NCBI GenBank assembly: GCA_965204165.1
Contig: OZ241969.1
Coordinates: 2,604,001 to 2,668,000 of the forward strand
Direction: 5' to 3'
DNA length: 64,000 nucleotides
Source of the DNA: VYFG01 sp965204165
GTDB taxonomy: Bacteria; Pseudomonadota; Gammaproteobacteria; Arenicellales; Poriferihabitantaceae
The first letter of the stretch is position 1, and each line of letters begins with the position of its first letter. The position numbers and the translations under genes are program-made. The notes below the pieces were generated by a model. It had not been told where the DNA came from and did not search any database. It saw nothing but the letters and a program-made list of their open reading frames with translations. Below are positions 51,448 to 61,013 of the stretch, piece by piece.

Positions 51448-52125
51448 ATGCCGTCATTCGACCTTCAGGATGCCGGCGTCCGGGAACTCAACGCCTACCT
51501 GCACTCGGACGGATCCGCCGGCCAAGCCGTGACGGTGGAACATCCCGGCGGCAAGCACAACGTCGCCGCCGGCGCGATGCACGATACCCGGGTCGACATT
51601 CACGGCCACGTGGGGTACTACTGCGCCGGCATGAACGACCGCGCCCTGGTCACGGTGCACGGCAACGCGGGCCCCGGCCTGGCGGAGAACATGATGGGCG
51701 GGGAAGTGCGCGTCCGGGGGAATGCCTCCCAGTATTGCGGTGCCACCGCCCACGGCGGCCTGCTCGTGGTGGAAGGCGACGCGGCCGCCCGCTGCGGCAT
51801 CTCCATGAAGGGCGTCAACATTGTCGTCGGGGGATCCATCGGGCACATGAGCGCGTTCATGGCGCAAAGCGGCATCCTGGTGGTCTGCGGCGATGCGGGG
51901 GATTCCCTGGGCGATTCCATCTACGAGGCCCGGATCTACGTCCGCGGACGGGTCTCGGGCCTCGGGGCCGACTGTATCGAAAAGGAACTCGGCGACGGGC
52001 ATGCCGCGGAACTTGCCGCACTGCTGGAACGGGCGGGAATGGACCCCGACCCTTCCGGGTTCCGCCGCTACGGCTCCGCCCGGCAGCTCTACAATTTCAA
52101 GATTGACAACGTCAGCGCGTATTGA
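51448..52125 (+). CDS. mgsB: N-methylglutamate synthase subunit B (GXGXG domain)
   Basis: A 225-residue protein of beta-helical GXGXG type, as in the C-terminal domain of glutamate synthase: HGHVGYYCAGMNDRALVTVH, GNAGPGLAENMMGGEVRVRG, GGLLVVEGDAAARCGISM. It starts one base after the mgsA stop, with GGGAGAGG upstream. It is the second subunit of the three-gene NMG synthase. Confidence 0.9.
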   Translation: MPSFDLQDAGVRELNAYLHSDGSAGQAVTVEHPGGKHNVAAGAMHDTRVDIHGHVGYYCAGMNDRALVTVHGNAGPGLAENMMGGEVRVRGNASQYCGATAHGGLLVVEGDAAARCGISMKGVNIVVGGSIGHMSAFMAQSGILVVCGDAGDSLGDSIYEARIYVRGRVSGLGADCIEKELGDGHAAELAALLERAGMDPDPSGFRRYGSARQLYNFKIDNVSAY

Positions 52126-52136
52126 GGTCCGCACCC

Positions 52137-53465
52137 ATGGCAAACAAGATCGATCCCAGCTGGCTGCGCGAATCCGCCGCGTTCAGCCGCCCGGTCATCC
52201 GCGAGATCCAGCGTGCGGCCAGGGAGGGTATCTACGATATCCGGGGCGGCGGCGCCAAGCGAACCGTCCCGACCTTCGACGACCTGCTGTTTCTCGGTGC
52301 CAGCGTGTCGCGCTACCCCCTGGAGGGGTATCGCGAGAAGTGCGACACCGGGGTCACCCTGGGGACCCGGTTCGCGCAGAAGCCCCTCGAACTCAGCATT
52401 CCCATCACCATCGCCGGCATGAGCTTCGGGGCGCTCTCGGCCCAGGCCAAGGAGGCCCTGGGACGCGGTGCCTCCGAGGTGGGTACCAGCACCACCACGG
52501 GCGACGGCGGGATGACCCCGGAGGAGCGGGGACAGTCCAGGCACCTAGTCTACCAGTACCTGCCGTCCCGCTACGGCATGAATCCCGTTGACCTCCGCAA
52601 GGCCGACGCCATCGAGGTGGTGGTGGGCCAGGGCGCCAAGCCCGGCGGCGGCGGGATGCTGCTCGGGCAGAAGATCAGCGACCGGGTGGCCGGGATGCGG
52701 AACCTCCCCCAGGGCATCGACCAGAGAAGCGCCTGCCGCCACCCCGACTGGACCGGTCCGGACGACCTGGAAATCAAGATCCTGGAACTGCGCGAGATCA
52801 CCGACTGGCAGGTGCCGGTGTTCGTCAAGGTAGGCGCCACGCGGACCTTTTTCGACGTGCAGCTGGCGGTCAAGGCCGGCGCCGATGTCGTGGTGGTGGA
52901 CGGGATGCAGGGCGGCACCGCGGCCACCCAGGACGTTTTCATCGAGCATGTCGGCATCCCCACGCTGCCCGCCACCCGCCTGGCCGTGGATGCGCTCAAG
53001 GATCTCGGCATGCACCGCGAGGTACAGCTCATCGTGTCCGGCGGCATCCGCTCCGGCGCGGATGTGGCCAAGGCGCTCGCCCTCGGCGCCGACGCCGTGT
53101 CCATCGGCACCGCGGCGCTGATCGCCATGGGAGACAATGCCCCGGAGTACGAGGAAGAATACAACCGGATCGGCACCAGTGCGGGCTACTACGACGACTG
53201 GCAGGAGGGCCGCGACCCCACCGGCATCTCCACCCAGGACGAGGCCCTCGGCAGGCGGCTGGATCCGGTCAAGGCCGGCCACCGCCTGGCGAACTACCTG
53301 CGCGTGCTGACCCTGGAACTGCAGACCCTGGCACGGGCCGCCGGCAAGACCGACGTCCACAACCTGGAACCGGAAGACATGGTGGCCCTCACCGTGGAGG
53401 CGGCGGCCATGGCACGGATTCCGCTGGCGGGGACCGACTGGATACCCGGGCAGGGCGGGTTCTGA
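52137..53465 (+). CDS. mgsC: N-methylglutamate synthase subunit C (FMN glutamate-synthase domain)
   Basis: A protein of 442 residues with the FMN-binding central domain of glutamate synthase: GMSFGALSAQAKEALGRGA, TGDGGMTPEER, VVVVDGMQGGTAATQDVFIE, and SGGIRSGADVAKALALGADAV. Start ATG 52137 (MANKIDPSW) is 12 nt after mgsB. It joins the methylamine group to the glutamate skeleton together with A and B. Confidence 0.9.
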   Translation: MANKIDPSWLRESAAFSRPVIREIQRAAREGIYDIRGGGAKRTVPTFDDLLFLGASVSRYPLEGYREKCDTGVTLGTRFAQKPLELSIPITIAGMSFGALSAQAKEALGRGASEVGTSTTTGDGGMTPEERGQSRHLVYQYLPSRYGMNPVDLRKADAIEVVVGQGAKPGGGGMLLGQKISDRVAGMRNLPQGIDQRSACRHPDWTGPDDLEIKILELREITDWQVPVFVKVGATRTFFDVQLAVKAGADVVVVDGMQGGTAATQDVFIEHVGIPTLPATRLAVDALKDLGMHREVQLIVSGGIRSGADVAKALALGADAVSIGTAALIAMGDNAPEYEEEYNRIGTSAGYYDDWQEGRDPTGISTQDEALGRRLDPVKAGHRLANYLRVLTLELQTLARAAGKTDVHNLEPEDMVALTVEAAAMARIPLAGTDWIPGQGGF

Positions 53466-53538
53466 TGGCCGGCCCCGAAGCGTCCCGGCTTCAGGCCGCC
53501 GGCCGCCTGCGCGCCGAACCGGGGGGCCATCCGTGGTT

Positions 53539-53566
53539 TTGCCCCGGGGAAAATCTTTGCCATAAT
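53539..53566 (+). promoter_or_regulatory. Possible gmaS promoter
   Basis: TTGCCC (53539-53544) and CATAAT (53561-53566) are 16 bp apart, upstream of gmaS. The 150-nt gap after mgsC also suggests a separate promoter. Confidence 0.4.
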
Positions 53567-53615
53567 CTTTTCACGTTCCTACAACAACCCCACAGCACCA
53601 GGCAGGAGTGACACC

Positions 53616-54923
53616 ATGGCCACCAATCTCGCTACCGTTGCGAAACAGAAGAAAATCGAATATTTCCTGATCAGCTTCGTCGACCTGTTCGGCGTGCTGC
53701 GCTCCAAGCTGGTTCCGGCCCGGGCGATCGGCGACATGCAGAAGGAGGGCGCGGGATTCGCCGGTTTCGCCGCCTGGCTCGACATGACCCCGGCGGACAG
53801 CGACATGTTCGCGGTGCCGGACCCCGACAGCCTGATCCAGCTGCCCTGGAAGAAGGAGGTGGGCTGGCTCGCCGGCGACCTCTACATGGACGGCAAGGCG
53901 GTGGAGGCCTCCCCTCGCGTGGCGCTGAAACGCCAGGTGGAAAAGGCGGCGAAGAAGGGCTACCGGCTCAAGACCGGCGTGGAATGCGAGTTCTTCCTGG
54001 TCAATGCCGACGGCACCGAGATTTCCGACTCCCGGGACATCCAGTCCAAGCCCTGCTACGACCAGTCCGCGCTGATGCGGCGCTACGACGTCATCACCCA
54101 GATCTGTGATGCCATGATCGAGCTTGGCTGGGGGCCCTACCAGAACGACCACGAGGACGCCAACGGCCAGTTCGAGATGAACTGGGATTTCGATGACTGC
54201 CTGAAAACCGCCGACAGGCACGTGTTCTTCAAGTACATGGTCCGGCAGATCGCGGAGAACAACGGCTTTCGCGCCACCTTCATGCCCAAGCCCTTCGCCA
54301 ACCTGACCGGCAACGGCTGCCATGCCCATGTCTCGCTCTGGAACCGGGACGGCAAGCGGAACCTGTTCGAGAAGAAAACCGACGAGATGGGCCTTTCCGC
54401 CCTGGCGTACCATTTCCTCGGCGGCATCATGCACAACGTCGAGGGGCTCGCCTCCATCTTCAACCCCACGGTGAACAGCTACAAGCGCATCAACGCCCCG
54501 CGCACCCTTTCCGGCGCCACCTGGTCGCCCAACGCGGTCAGCTACGGGGGCAACAACCGGACCCACATGGTCCGGATTCCCGATACCGGGCGGTTCGAGC
54601 TGCGCCTGATGGACGGCGCCGCAAACCCCTATCTCCTGCAGGCCGGGATCCTCGCCGCCGGACTCGACGGCGTCGCCAACAAGCGTGATCCGGGCAAGCG
54701 GCTCGACATCAACATGTACGAGGAGGGCGACAAGGTGCGGGGCCTGAAGAAGCTGCCGCTGAACCTGCTCGACGCCATCCGGGCGACGCAGAAGGCCACG
54801 TCGCTGCGCGAGGCGCTGGGCGAAGAGCTGATGGACGCCTACTGCAAGCTGAAGCTGGAACAGTGGAATGACTTCACCCGGTCCATCACGCAGTGGGAGC
54901 GGGACAACACCCTGGATTGCTGA
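53616..54923 (+). CDS. gmaS: Gamma-glutamylmethylamide synthetase
   Basis: A glutamine-synthetase-like protein of 435 residues (type III-like): GVECEFFLV, QFEMNWDFDD, CHAHVSLWNRDG, VNSYKRINAPRTLSGATWSPN and FELRLMDGAANPYL. The position directly after mgsABC identifies it as gamma-glutamylmethylamide synthetase, which uses ATP to join methylamine to glutamate. AGGAG lies just before ATG 53616. It completes the upper part of the N-methylglutamate route. Confidence 0.9.
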   Translation: MATNLATVAKQKKIEYFLISFVDLFGVLRSKLVPARAIGDMQKEGAGFAGFAAWLDMTPADSDMFAVPDPDSLIQLPWKKEVGWLAGDLYMDGKAVEASPRVALKRQVEKAAKKGYRLKTGVECEFFLVNADGTEISDSRDIQSKPCYDQSALMRRYDVITQICDAMIELGWGPYQNDHEDANGQFEMNWDFDDCLKTADRHVFFKYMVRQIAENNGFRATFMPKPFANLTGNGCHAHVSLWNRDGKRNLFEKKTDEMGLSALAYHFLGGIMHNVEGLASIFNPTVNSYKRINAPRTLSGATWSPNAVSYGGNNRTHMVRIPDTGRFELRLMDGAANPYLLQAGILAAGLDGVANKRDPGKRLDINMYEEGDKVRGLKKLPLNLLDAIRATQKATSLREALGEELMDAYCKLKLEQWNDFTRSITQWERDNTLDC

Positions 54924-55016
54924 GGGGCTGACAGGGCAGGGCCACGCTTTCGCCGCACGCCTTCGGAGCGGCCCGGGACTGCCGGGGGGCCGGTCCGGAT
55001 CCGTCCCGGACGCGCC

Positions 55017-56249
55017 TCAGAACAGTCCCCGCAGAACCGATACGGCCCGGTCCACTTCCCCCGCCGTGTTGTAGTGCGCGAAGCTGATCCTGAGAACGCC
55101 GTCGTCCGGGTCGCTGATACCGGCGTTCTCAAGGAGCCGCCTGGCATAGAAATGCCCGTGTCCGGCGGCGATGTCCGCCCGGCCGAGCGCCGCCGACATC
55201 GCGGACGACGGCATGTGGTCGCAGAACAGCGCGATATTCGCCTCCCGCCCTTCCATGCGGGTCCGCCCCAGTATCCTGAGGGGCAGATCCGAGATGCCGT
55301 CGAGCAGCCTCTGGCAGAGGACGGTCTCATGGGCATGCATCAGCGAGGACACCGCCTGGGTGCGGGCGTACAGGCTGCCCCGGTCGTGGCCGTAGTGGTG
55401 GTTGTGGGATGCCGCAAAATAGTCGCCGAGGCCGGCCAGGGCGGCGATGGAGGCGTGGTCCGGCCCGGCGGCGTCGAAGCGCTTCTCAGGGTACCCGGCA
55501 TTGAAGTAGTGGCACTGCGGGTCCAGCGCCCCGGCGAAGTCCGGTGAGACGTACATGATGCCGAGGTGCGGGGCATAGGTCTTGTAGGTGCTGAAACAGT
55601 AGGCGTCGGGCTCGAGCGAAGGGATGTCCGGCCAGGAATGGGGGGCGACGGAGACACCGTCCAGGACGACCCGTATTCCCAGGGGGCGCGCCAGGCGGAT
55701 CACGTCCGCCACGGGGTTGACGGTGCCGACGACGTTGGAGCTGTGGGTCATGCACAGGATCCGGACCTTTCCGTCCAGCAGGGGATGCAGCCGCTCAAGC
55801 TTGAGTTCCCCGTCCCCGTCCACCGGCCAGGTGCGAAGCTCGGCGCCGCCGCGCCGGCAGAGCCGCTCCCAGGCGCCGATATTGGCCTCGTGGTCCTGGC
55901 CCGTGACGATCACGGCGCTGCCCGGCGTCACCAGGCCGGCGGCGGCCAGGGCCAGGGTGTTGATGTTCTGGGTGGTGGACGGACCGATGGTGACGGCGCC
56001 GGCGTCGACCCCGAGCAGGTCCGCCATGACCTGGCGCCCCAGGTCCATCTGTTCCCCGGCCACCCGGCAGATTTCGCTGGCGCCGTAGGGCTGCACCTTG
56101 TTTTCGGTGTAGAACCGGATGTAGCGTTCAAGCACCTGGCCCACCACGTAGCTGCCGCCGGCATTCTCGAAAAAGGCGGTTCTGGCGGGCAGGGGCTGCT
56201 GGAAGGCCGGGAAGCAACTGCGGACGAATTCGACGTCGAGGACGGTCAT
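55017..56249 (-). CDS. Class V aminotransferase, cysteine-desulfurase-like
   Basis: The 410-residue PLP enzyme begins FFENAGGSYV, has the PLP-phosphate region IGPSTTQNINTLALA, the Asp in VVLDGVSVAPHSWPD, and Lys in CFSTYKTYAPHLG. It ends DDGVLRISFAHYNTAGEVDRAV. It belongs to the class V/cysteine-desulfurase-like group but is not IscS or SufS and has no neighbouring Fe-S genes. It is convergent with gmaS. Substrate unknown. Confidence 0.85.
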   Translation of the reverse strand: MTVLDVEFVRSCFPAFQQPLPARTAFFENAGGSYVVGQVLERYIRFYTENKVQPYGASEICRVAGEQMDLGRQVMADLLGVDAGAVTIGPSTTQNINTLALAAAGLVTPGSAVIVTGQDHEANIGAWERLCRRGGAELRTWPVDGDGELKLERLHPLLDGKVRILCMTHSSNVVGTVNPVADVIRLARPLGIRVVLDGVSVAPHSWPDIPSLEPDAYCFSTYKTYAPHLGIMYVSPDFAGALDPQCHYFNAGYPEKRFDAAGPDHASIAALAGLGDYFAASHNHHYGHDRGSLYARTQAVSSLMHAHETVLCQRLLDGISDLPLRILGRTRMEGREANIALFCDHMPSSAMSAALGRADIAAGHGHFYARRLLENAGISDPDDGVLRISFAHYNTAGEVDRAVSVLRGLF

Positions 56250-56443
56250 GGCTGGCGCGATATCGGAATACCGGGCGGAGTCTGTGGAAATCGACCGGTG
56301 GTGTCAATCCGGGCCGGCCCGGGCGGGATCCGGTCCCCGGCAACATCTTCCCCGCGCGGAATTCCTGAGGGACCGCCCGGAACCCGGCGGGATCGGGGTT
56401 CCCCGGTTTGTCGCCCGGTTACCCGTTTGCGGCCCGGATGATT

Positions 56444-56449
56444 TACAAT
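56444..56449 (+). promoter_or_regulatory. -10 box of the 4.5S RNA gene
   Basis: TACAAT lies 28 nt before the start of the mature RNA fold. The -35 is not clear. The 5' leader would be removed by RNase P, as in E. coli. Confidence 0.5.
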
Positions 56450-56476
56450 CCTTGGGCGAGAGGCCAGAACGTCTAT

Positions 56477-56590
56477 GGCGGTGAAGACCGGTCTCCCTGG
56501 TGGCGATAGGTTGTGAACCCGGTCAGGTCCGGAAGGAAGCAGCCGTAGCAGCCGATTCGGGTGCCAGGGTCAGGCTGGTCGGAGCCGCCA
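56477..56590 (+). ncRNA. ffs: Signal recognition particle 4.5S RNA
   Basis: The conserved core GGTCAGGTCCGGAAGGAAGC, with the GGAA tetraloop and Ffh-binding region, is intact. The ends pair (GGCGG at 56477 with CCGCC at about 56585-56589), giving an RNA of about 114 nt. Its position directly before dnaX is typical of gammaproteobacteria. It targets membrane proteins to the Sec system with Ffh. Confidence 0.95.
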
Positions 56591-56701
56591 CCTCTCTGAC
56601 AGGCTGCAATGCCTTGCCCTTCAGATGCCGGAGCCCTGTTTCCCGCCTGAAATCAACCGCTTCGGAACCCTGGACAACCACATCGCCATTTCGCCAACTC
56701 C

Positions 56702-58492
56702 ATGAGTTACCAGGCCCTGGCAAGAAAATGGCGACCCCAGACCTTCTCCGAGGTGATCGGCCAGGAACATGTCGTGTCCGCCCTGGCCAATGCGCTGGAA
56801 TCCGGCCGCGTGCACCACGCCTACCTGTTCACGGGCACCCGTGGCGTCGGCAAGACCACGCTGGCCCGGATCCTCGCCAAGGCGCTCAACTGCGAGACCG
56901 GCATCACGCCCGCGCCCTGCGGGGAATGCACCGCCTGCGCCGGTATCACCCAGGGCAGCTATGTCGACCTGATCGAGGTGGACGCCGCCTCTCGGACCAA
57001 GGTGGAGGACACCCGGGAGATCCTTGAGAACGTCCAGTACGCCCCGACCGTGGGACGCTCCAAGATCTATCTCATCGACGAGGTGCACATGCTCTCGGGC
57101 CACAGCTTCAACGCGCTCCTGAAAACCCTGGAGGAGCCGCCGGGCCACGTCAAGTTCCTCCTTGCCACCACGGATCCGCAGAAGCTTCCGCCCACCATCC
57201 TGTCGCGCTGCATCCAGTTCAACCTGCGGGCCATGGACATCCAGCAGCTCCAGGATCACCTCGGGCGCATCCTCGAGGCGGAGGACATCCCCTTCGATGC
57301 CGAGGGACTGCAGGTGCTGGCACGCTCGGCGGACGGCAGTGTGCGGGATGCCCTGAGCCTGCTGGACCAGGCCATCGCCCACGGCAACGGGGAAGTGCGG
57401 ACGGACCGGGTGCGCGTCATGCTGGGCATGATCGACGAGCAGTTCACCCTGGACCTGCTCCGGGCCGTGGCGGCCCGAGACGGAGCGGCGGTGCTCGCGA
57501 CGGTGGCCGGGATGGCCGGCCGCGCGGTGGATTTCCGGGCGGCGCTGGATGACGTGCTCGCCGCCCTGCACAACGCGGCGCTCCACCAGGTGAATCCCGA
57601 GGTCCTGTCCTGGAAGGGAGCGGATCCCGGGCCGGCGGCGGAACTGGCCGCCCTGGCCGATCCCGAACTGCTGCAGCTGCTCTACCAGGTCGCCCTGGTG
57701 GGCAAGCGCGACCTTTCCCTGGCGCCGGACCCGCGCTCGGGCTTCGAGATGACGCTGCTCAGGATGGCGGTCTTCCAGCCCGGGGACAGCGCGCCGGACG
57801 GTCCCGGGGCGGCGGGGGACACCCCGCATTCCGGCCCGGCCCGGCGGGACAGGCGCCCGGAAGACCCGAAAGGGGAGGCCGGGGCCGCCATGCAGGACCG
57901 GGGCGCCGGCGGCAACGGCAGGGACGACCACCCGGTTCCGGAACGCGCCGCCGGTCCCGGCGGTCCCGCCGCTGCCCGCGGAACCACGGCCCCCACGGGC
58001 CCTGGTACCGCACCGGCGGTGACGGACACGGATCCTGACGCGGAGGAGGCGGTCCCGGCAAATGACCCGGCCCCGCCGGCTTCCGGCGGCGCCATCGACA
58101 CGGCCGACGGCTGGGCCGCCTTCGCTGACGGCAGCGACCTCGCCGGGCTCACCCGGGAACTGGTGATGAACATGGTGCCGGTAAGGCTCGAGGGCGACAC
58201 CCTGGAGCTGGTGCTGGCCGACGCCCCCGAAAACCTGCTCAGGGACGATCGGGTGGAGAAGATCCGGCAACGGTGCAGCGCGTACCTGGGCCGGGCGCTG
58301 CAGCTCGATGTGAAGACCGGGTCCCCGGAGACGGTTTCCGGGGAATCCCCGGCCAGGCGCCGGGAAGGGGAGCACCGGGAACGCCTGGCCAGGGCCGAGC
58401 AGACGTTTCGCGACGATCCCAACGTGCGTGACCTGATGGAACGCTTCGATGCGGAGGTGGTGCCGGATTCCGTCCGCCCGCCCCTGGAATGA
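56702..58492 (+). CDS. dnaX: DNA polymerase III subunits tau/gamma
   Basis: The 596-residue protein starts YQALARKWRPQTFSEVIGQEHV, with Walker A GTRGVGKTTLAR, the zinc-binding cysteines CGECTACAGI and a Walker B IYLIDEVHML. A Pro/Gly/Ala-rich linker (about 355-470) precedes the C-terminal tau domain. No slippery A-rich site is evident, so a frameshift-made gamma form is not supported. It loads the beta clamp and couples the polymerase to the helicase. Confidence 0.96.
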   Translation: MSYQALARKWRPQTFSEVIGQEHVVSALANALESGRVHHAYLFTGTRGVGKTTLARILAKALNCETGITPAPCGECTACAGITQGSYVDLIEVDAASRTKVEDTREILENVQYAPTVGRSKIYLIDEVHMLSGHSFNALLKTLEEPPGHVKFLLATTDPQKLPPTILSRCIQFNLRAMDIQQLQDHLGRILEAEDIPFDAEGLQVLARSADGSVRDALSLLDQAIAHGNGEVRTDRVRVMLGMIDEQFTLDLLRAVAARDGAAVLATVAGMAGRAVDFRAALDDVLAALHNAALHQVNPEVLSWKGADPGPAAELAALADPELLQLLYQVALVGKRDLSLAPDPRSGFEMTLLRMAVFQPGDSAPDGPGAAGDTPHSGPARRDRRPEDPKGEAGAAMQDRGAGGNGRDDHPVPERAAGPGGPAAARGTTAPTGPGTAPAVTDTDPDAEEAVPANDPAPPASGGAIDTADGWAAFADGSDLAGLTRELVMNMVPVRLEGDTLELVLADAPENLLRDDRVEKIRQRCSAYLGRALQLDVKTGSPETVSGESPARRREGEHRERLARAEQTFRDDPNVRDLMERFDAEVVPDSVRPPLE

Positions 58493-58566
58493 ACCCCGCC
58501 GGGAACGGCCCGGCCGTGGCCTGGCGCCGTTCCCGCCAACCTTGGAATGTACCGGGAGAACCAACG

Positions 58567-58887
58567 ATGAAAGACCAACTCGGCAACCTGATGAAACAGG
58601 CCCAGGCAATGCAGGAAAACATGCAGAAGGCCCAGGCCGAACTGGCCGACACCGAAGTGACGGGGCAGTCCGGCGCGGGCATGGTGGAGATCGTGATGAC
58701 CTGCCGCCACGACGTGCGCAAGGTGACCATCGACCCCGCCCTGATGTCCGACGACCGGGAAGTGCTGGAGGACCTGGTCGCCGCGGCGATGAACGATGCC
58801 GTGCGCAAGGTGGAGAAGACGGCCCAGGACAAGCTGGGCGGCCTGGCGTCGGGACTCAGCATCCCCGGCCTGAAGCTGCCGTTCTGA
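58567..58887 (+). CDS. ybaB: YbaB/EbfC nucleoid-associated protein
   Basis: A 106-residue protein: LGNLMKQAQAMQENMQKAQ, then VEIVMTCRHDVRKVTIDPAL and EDLVAAAMNDAV, as in YbaB/EbfC. It binds DNA as a tweezer-like dimer. GGGAG lies upstream of ATG 58567. The gene is between dnaX and recR as expected. Confidence 0.95.
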   Translation: MKDQLGNLMKQAQAMQENMQKAQAELADTEVTGQSGAGMVEIVMTCRHDVRKVTIDPALMSDDREVLEDLVAAAMNDAVRKVEKTAQDKLGGLASGLSIPGLKLPF

Positions 58888-58901
58888 GGGAGCCCCGGGC
58901 C

Positions 58902-59504
58902 GTGGCCGATCCGCGCTCTGTCGAGGTCCTGAAGGAAGCCCTTCAGCGCCTGCCCGGCGTGGGACCCAAATCCGCCCAGCGGATGGCGTTCCACTTGCTC
59001 GAACGGGACCGGGACGGGGCCCGCCAGATCGGCGAGGCCATCCGTCATGCGCTCAGCAAGGTCAACCATTGCCGCCGCTGCAACAATTTCAGCGAAACCG
59101 AGCTGTGCCCGATCTGCGACTCACCCCGCCGGGACGCGACCCGCGTGTGCGTGGTGGAAACGCCGGCGGACTTGGAAGCCATCGAGCAGACGGGGATCTA
59201 CCAGGGCTCCTATTTCGTCCTCATGGGCAGCCTGTCCCCGCTTGACGACATCGGTCCGGACCAGCTCGGGGTGGACCGGCTGCTGGCGCGGGTGACGGAA
59301 CAGCCGGTGGAGGAGCTCATCCTGGCGACCAACCTCACCGTGGAGGGGCAGGCCACTGCGGACTTCCTGATCGACCTGATGGCGTCCGTCGACATTCCGG
59401 TGACCCGTCTCGCCCGCGGGCTGCCCATGGGCGGCGAACTGGAATACATGGACCCCGGCACCCTGAACCAGGCCTTCGAGGGCAGGAAGCCGGTCCGGGA
59501 CTGA
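58902..59504 (+). CDS. recR: Recombination mediator RecR
   Basis: The 200-residue protein starts at GTG 58902 and carries the helix-hairpin-helix LQRLPGVGPKSAQRMAFHLL, the zinc ribbon CRRCNNFSE..LCPIC and a Toprim domain (VCVVETPADLEAIEQTG). It functions with RecO and RecF in gap repair. The stop overlaps the truA start by one base. Confidence 0.95.
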   Translation: MADPRSVEVLKEALQRLPGVGPKSAQRMAFHLLERDRDGARQIGEAIRHALSKVNHCRRCNNFSETELCPICDSPRRDATRVCVVETPADLEAIEQTGIYQGSYFVLMGSLSPLDDIGPDQLGVDRLLARVTEQPVEELILATNLTVEGQATADFLIDLMASVDIPVTRLARGLPMGGELEYMDPGTLNQAFEGRKPVRD

Positions 59505-60307
59505 TGGGAAATCCGCAGGACGGGATGCAGCGCTACGCCGCCTGCGTCGAGTATTGCGGGGTGCGCTATGCCGGCTGGCAGCGGCAGAAGCACGCGCCCT
59601 CCGTGCAGGAGGCGGTGGAGCGGGCCATCAGCCGGGTGGCGGATAGCCGGGTCGGGGTGGTGGCCGCGGGAAGGACGGATACCGGCGTCCACGGCAGCGG
59701 CCAGATCCTCCATTTCGACACGCCCAACCTGCGCGAGGAAGTGAGCTGGCTGCGCGGCGTCAACACCTGGCTTCCCGACGACATCAGCCTGCTCTGGACC
59801 CGGCCGGTCGAGGGGGAATTCCACGCCCGTCACAAGGCCCTGGAGCGGCACTACCGCTACGTCATCCTGAACCGGGAGGTGAGCCCCTCCTATCTCCACG
59901 GCCGGGTGACCTGGTTCCGCTGGCCCCTGGATGTCGAGGCCATGCGCGCGGCGGCAGGGAGCCTGCTGGGCACCCACGATTTCAGCGCCTTTCGGGCCGC
60001 GGGCTGCCAGTCGCTCAACCCGGTAAAGGAACTGCGCCGGCTGGATATCGGGCAGGCCGGGCAATGGATCTGGTTCGATGTCTCCGCCGACGGATTCCTG
60101 CACCACATGGTGCGCAACCTGGTGGGCGTCCTGTGCGCCATCGGCCAGGGCGAGGCACCGCCCGGCTGGGCGGCGGAGGTCCTCGCGTCACGGGACAGGA
60201 AACAGGGCGGAGTCACCTTTCCGCCGGACGGGCTGTATTTTACCGGGGCGGACTACGCCCCCGACTGGGGACTGCCGCCGCCGCCGCCGGTGTGCCGATT
60301 TTGGTAG
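59504..60307 (+). CDS. truA: tRNA pseudouridine synthase A
   Basis: The 267-residue enzyme has the catalytic Asp in AAGRTDTGVHGSGQI, then RYVILN and DFSAFRAAGC, with the C-terminal FDVSADGFLHHMVRNLVG. It modifies U38-U40 of tRNA anticodon arms. Start ATG overlaps the recR stop. Confidence 0.95.
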   Translation: MGNPQDGMQRYAACVEYCGVRYAGWQRQKHAPSVQEAVERAISRVADSRVGVVAAGRTDTGVHGSGQILHFDTPNLREEVSWLRGVNTWLPDDISLLWTRPVEGEFHARHKALERHYRYVILNREVSPSYLHGRVTWFRWPLDVEAMRAAAGSLLGTHDFSAFRAAGCQSLNPVKELRRLDIGQAGQWIWFDVSADGFLHHMVRNLVGVLCAIGQGEAPPGWAAEVLASRDRKQGGVTFPPDGLYFTGADYAPDWGLPPPPPVCRFW

Positions 60308-60337
60308 AATTCGCTCCCCTTTTCCGGCAGTCCCAGC

Positions 60338-60973
60338 GTGAACCCACCCCGACGCACCCGAATCAAGATCTGCGGCATGACAGGCCCGGATGCGGCCGCT
60401 TCTGCCGCCGCCGCGGGTGCGGACGCGGTCGGCCTGATCTTCCACGAACCGAGCCACCGCCACCTGACCCTGGAACAGGCGGCGGCGATCCGGGGGGCGC
60501 TGCCGCCCATGGTGGACAGCGTGGCGGTGATGGTGAATCCCGATGCCGACTACGTGCGCGCCATCCTGGACAGTGTGGGGCCGTCCATGCTGCAGTTCCA
60601 CGGGGAGGAGCCCGACGAGTACTGCGCCGGTTTCGGGCTGCCGTATCTGAAGACCATCCGGGTTTCGGGACAGACCGATCCCGCGTCCCGGGAACGGGAC
60701 TATCCCCGCTGCCACGGCATACTGCTGGACACCTTCACCCCGGACAAGTATGGTGGCAGCGGTCTCCGTTTCGACTGGGGCAGGGCCGCCTACGGCGGGA
60801 CCAAGCCGGTGTTCCTGGCGGGCGGCCTGGATGTGGATAATGTCCGGGAAGCCCTGGATACGGCCCGTCCCTACGGGGTGGATGTCAGCACCAGCCTGGA
60901 AACCGGCGGGGTCAAGGACCCGGACAAGGTCCTCGCGTTCTGCCGTCGGGTCCAGGCCCTGGACAGCGCATAG
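60338..60973 (+). CDS. trpF: Phosphoribosylanthranilate isomerase
   Basis: A 211-residue TIM barrel: RIKICGMTGPDAAASAA (catalytic Cys), VDSVAVMVNPDADYVRA, LQFHGEEPDEYC, LDTFTPDKYGGSG, and FLAGGLDVDNVREAL. It catalyses the third step of tryptophan synthesis. The start is GTG 60338. The trpB and trpA genes that usually follow are absent; accD comes next. Confidence 0.95.
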   Translation: MNPPRRTRIKICGMTGPDAAASAAAAGADAVGLIFHEPSHRHLTLEQAAAIRGALPPMVDSVAVMVNPDADYVRAILDSVGPSMLQFHGEEPDEYCAGFGLPYLKTIRVSGQTDPASRERDYPRCHGILLDTFTPDKYGGSGLRFDWGRAAYGGTKPVFLAGGLDVDNVREALDTARPYGVDVSTSLETGGVKDPDKVLAFCRRVQALDSA

Positions 60974-61013
60974 ATTATATTCATATATTGGTTGAATAAA
61001 TAATAATATCTGT
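60974..61013 (+). promoter_or_regulatory. AT-rich leader before accD
   Basis: About 40 bases are almost purely A/T in a GC-rich region, with the inverted repeat TATTCA-N9-TGAATA. It probably marks a promoter or an RNA start for accD. No confident -35/-10 pair was assigned. Confidence 0.4.

Noticed and set aside
56702..58492. Programmed frameshift in dnaX to make gamma
   Set aside because: No A-rich slippery heptamer with a following stem was seen in the linker.
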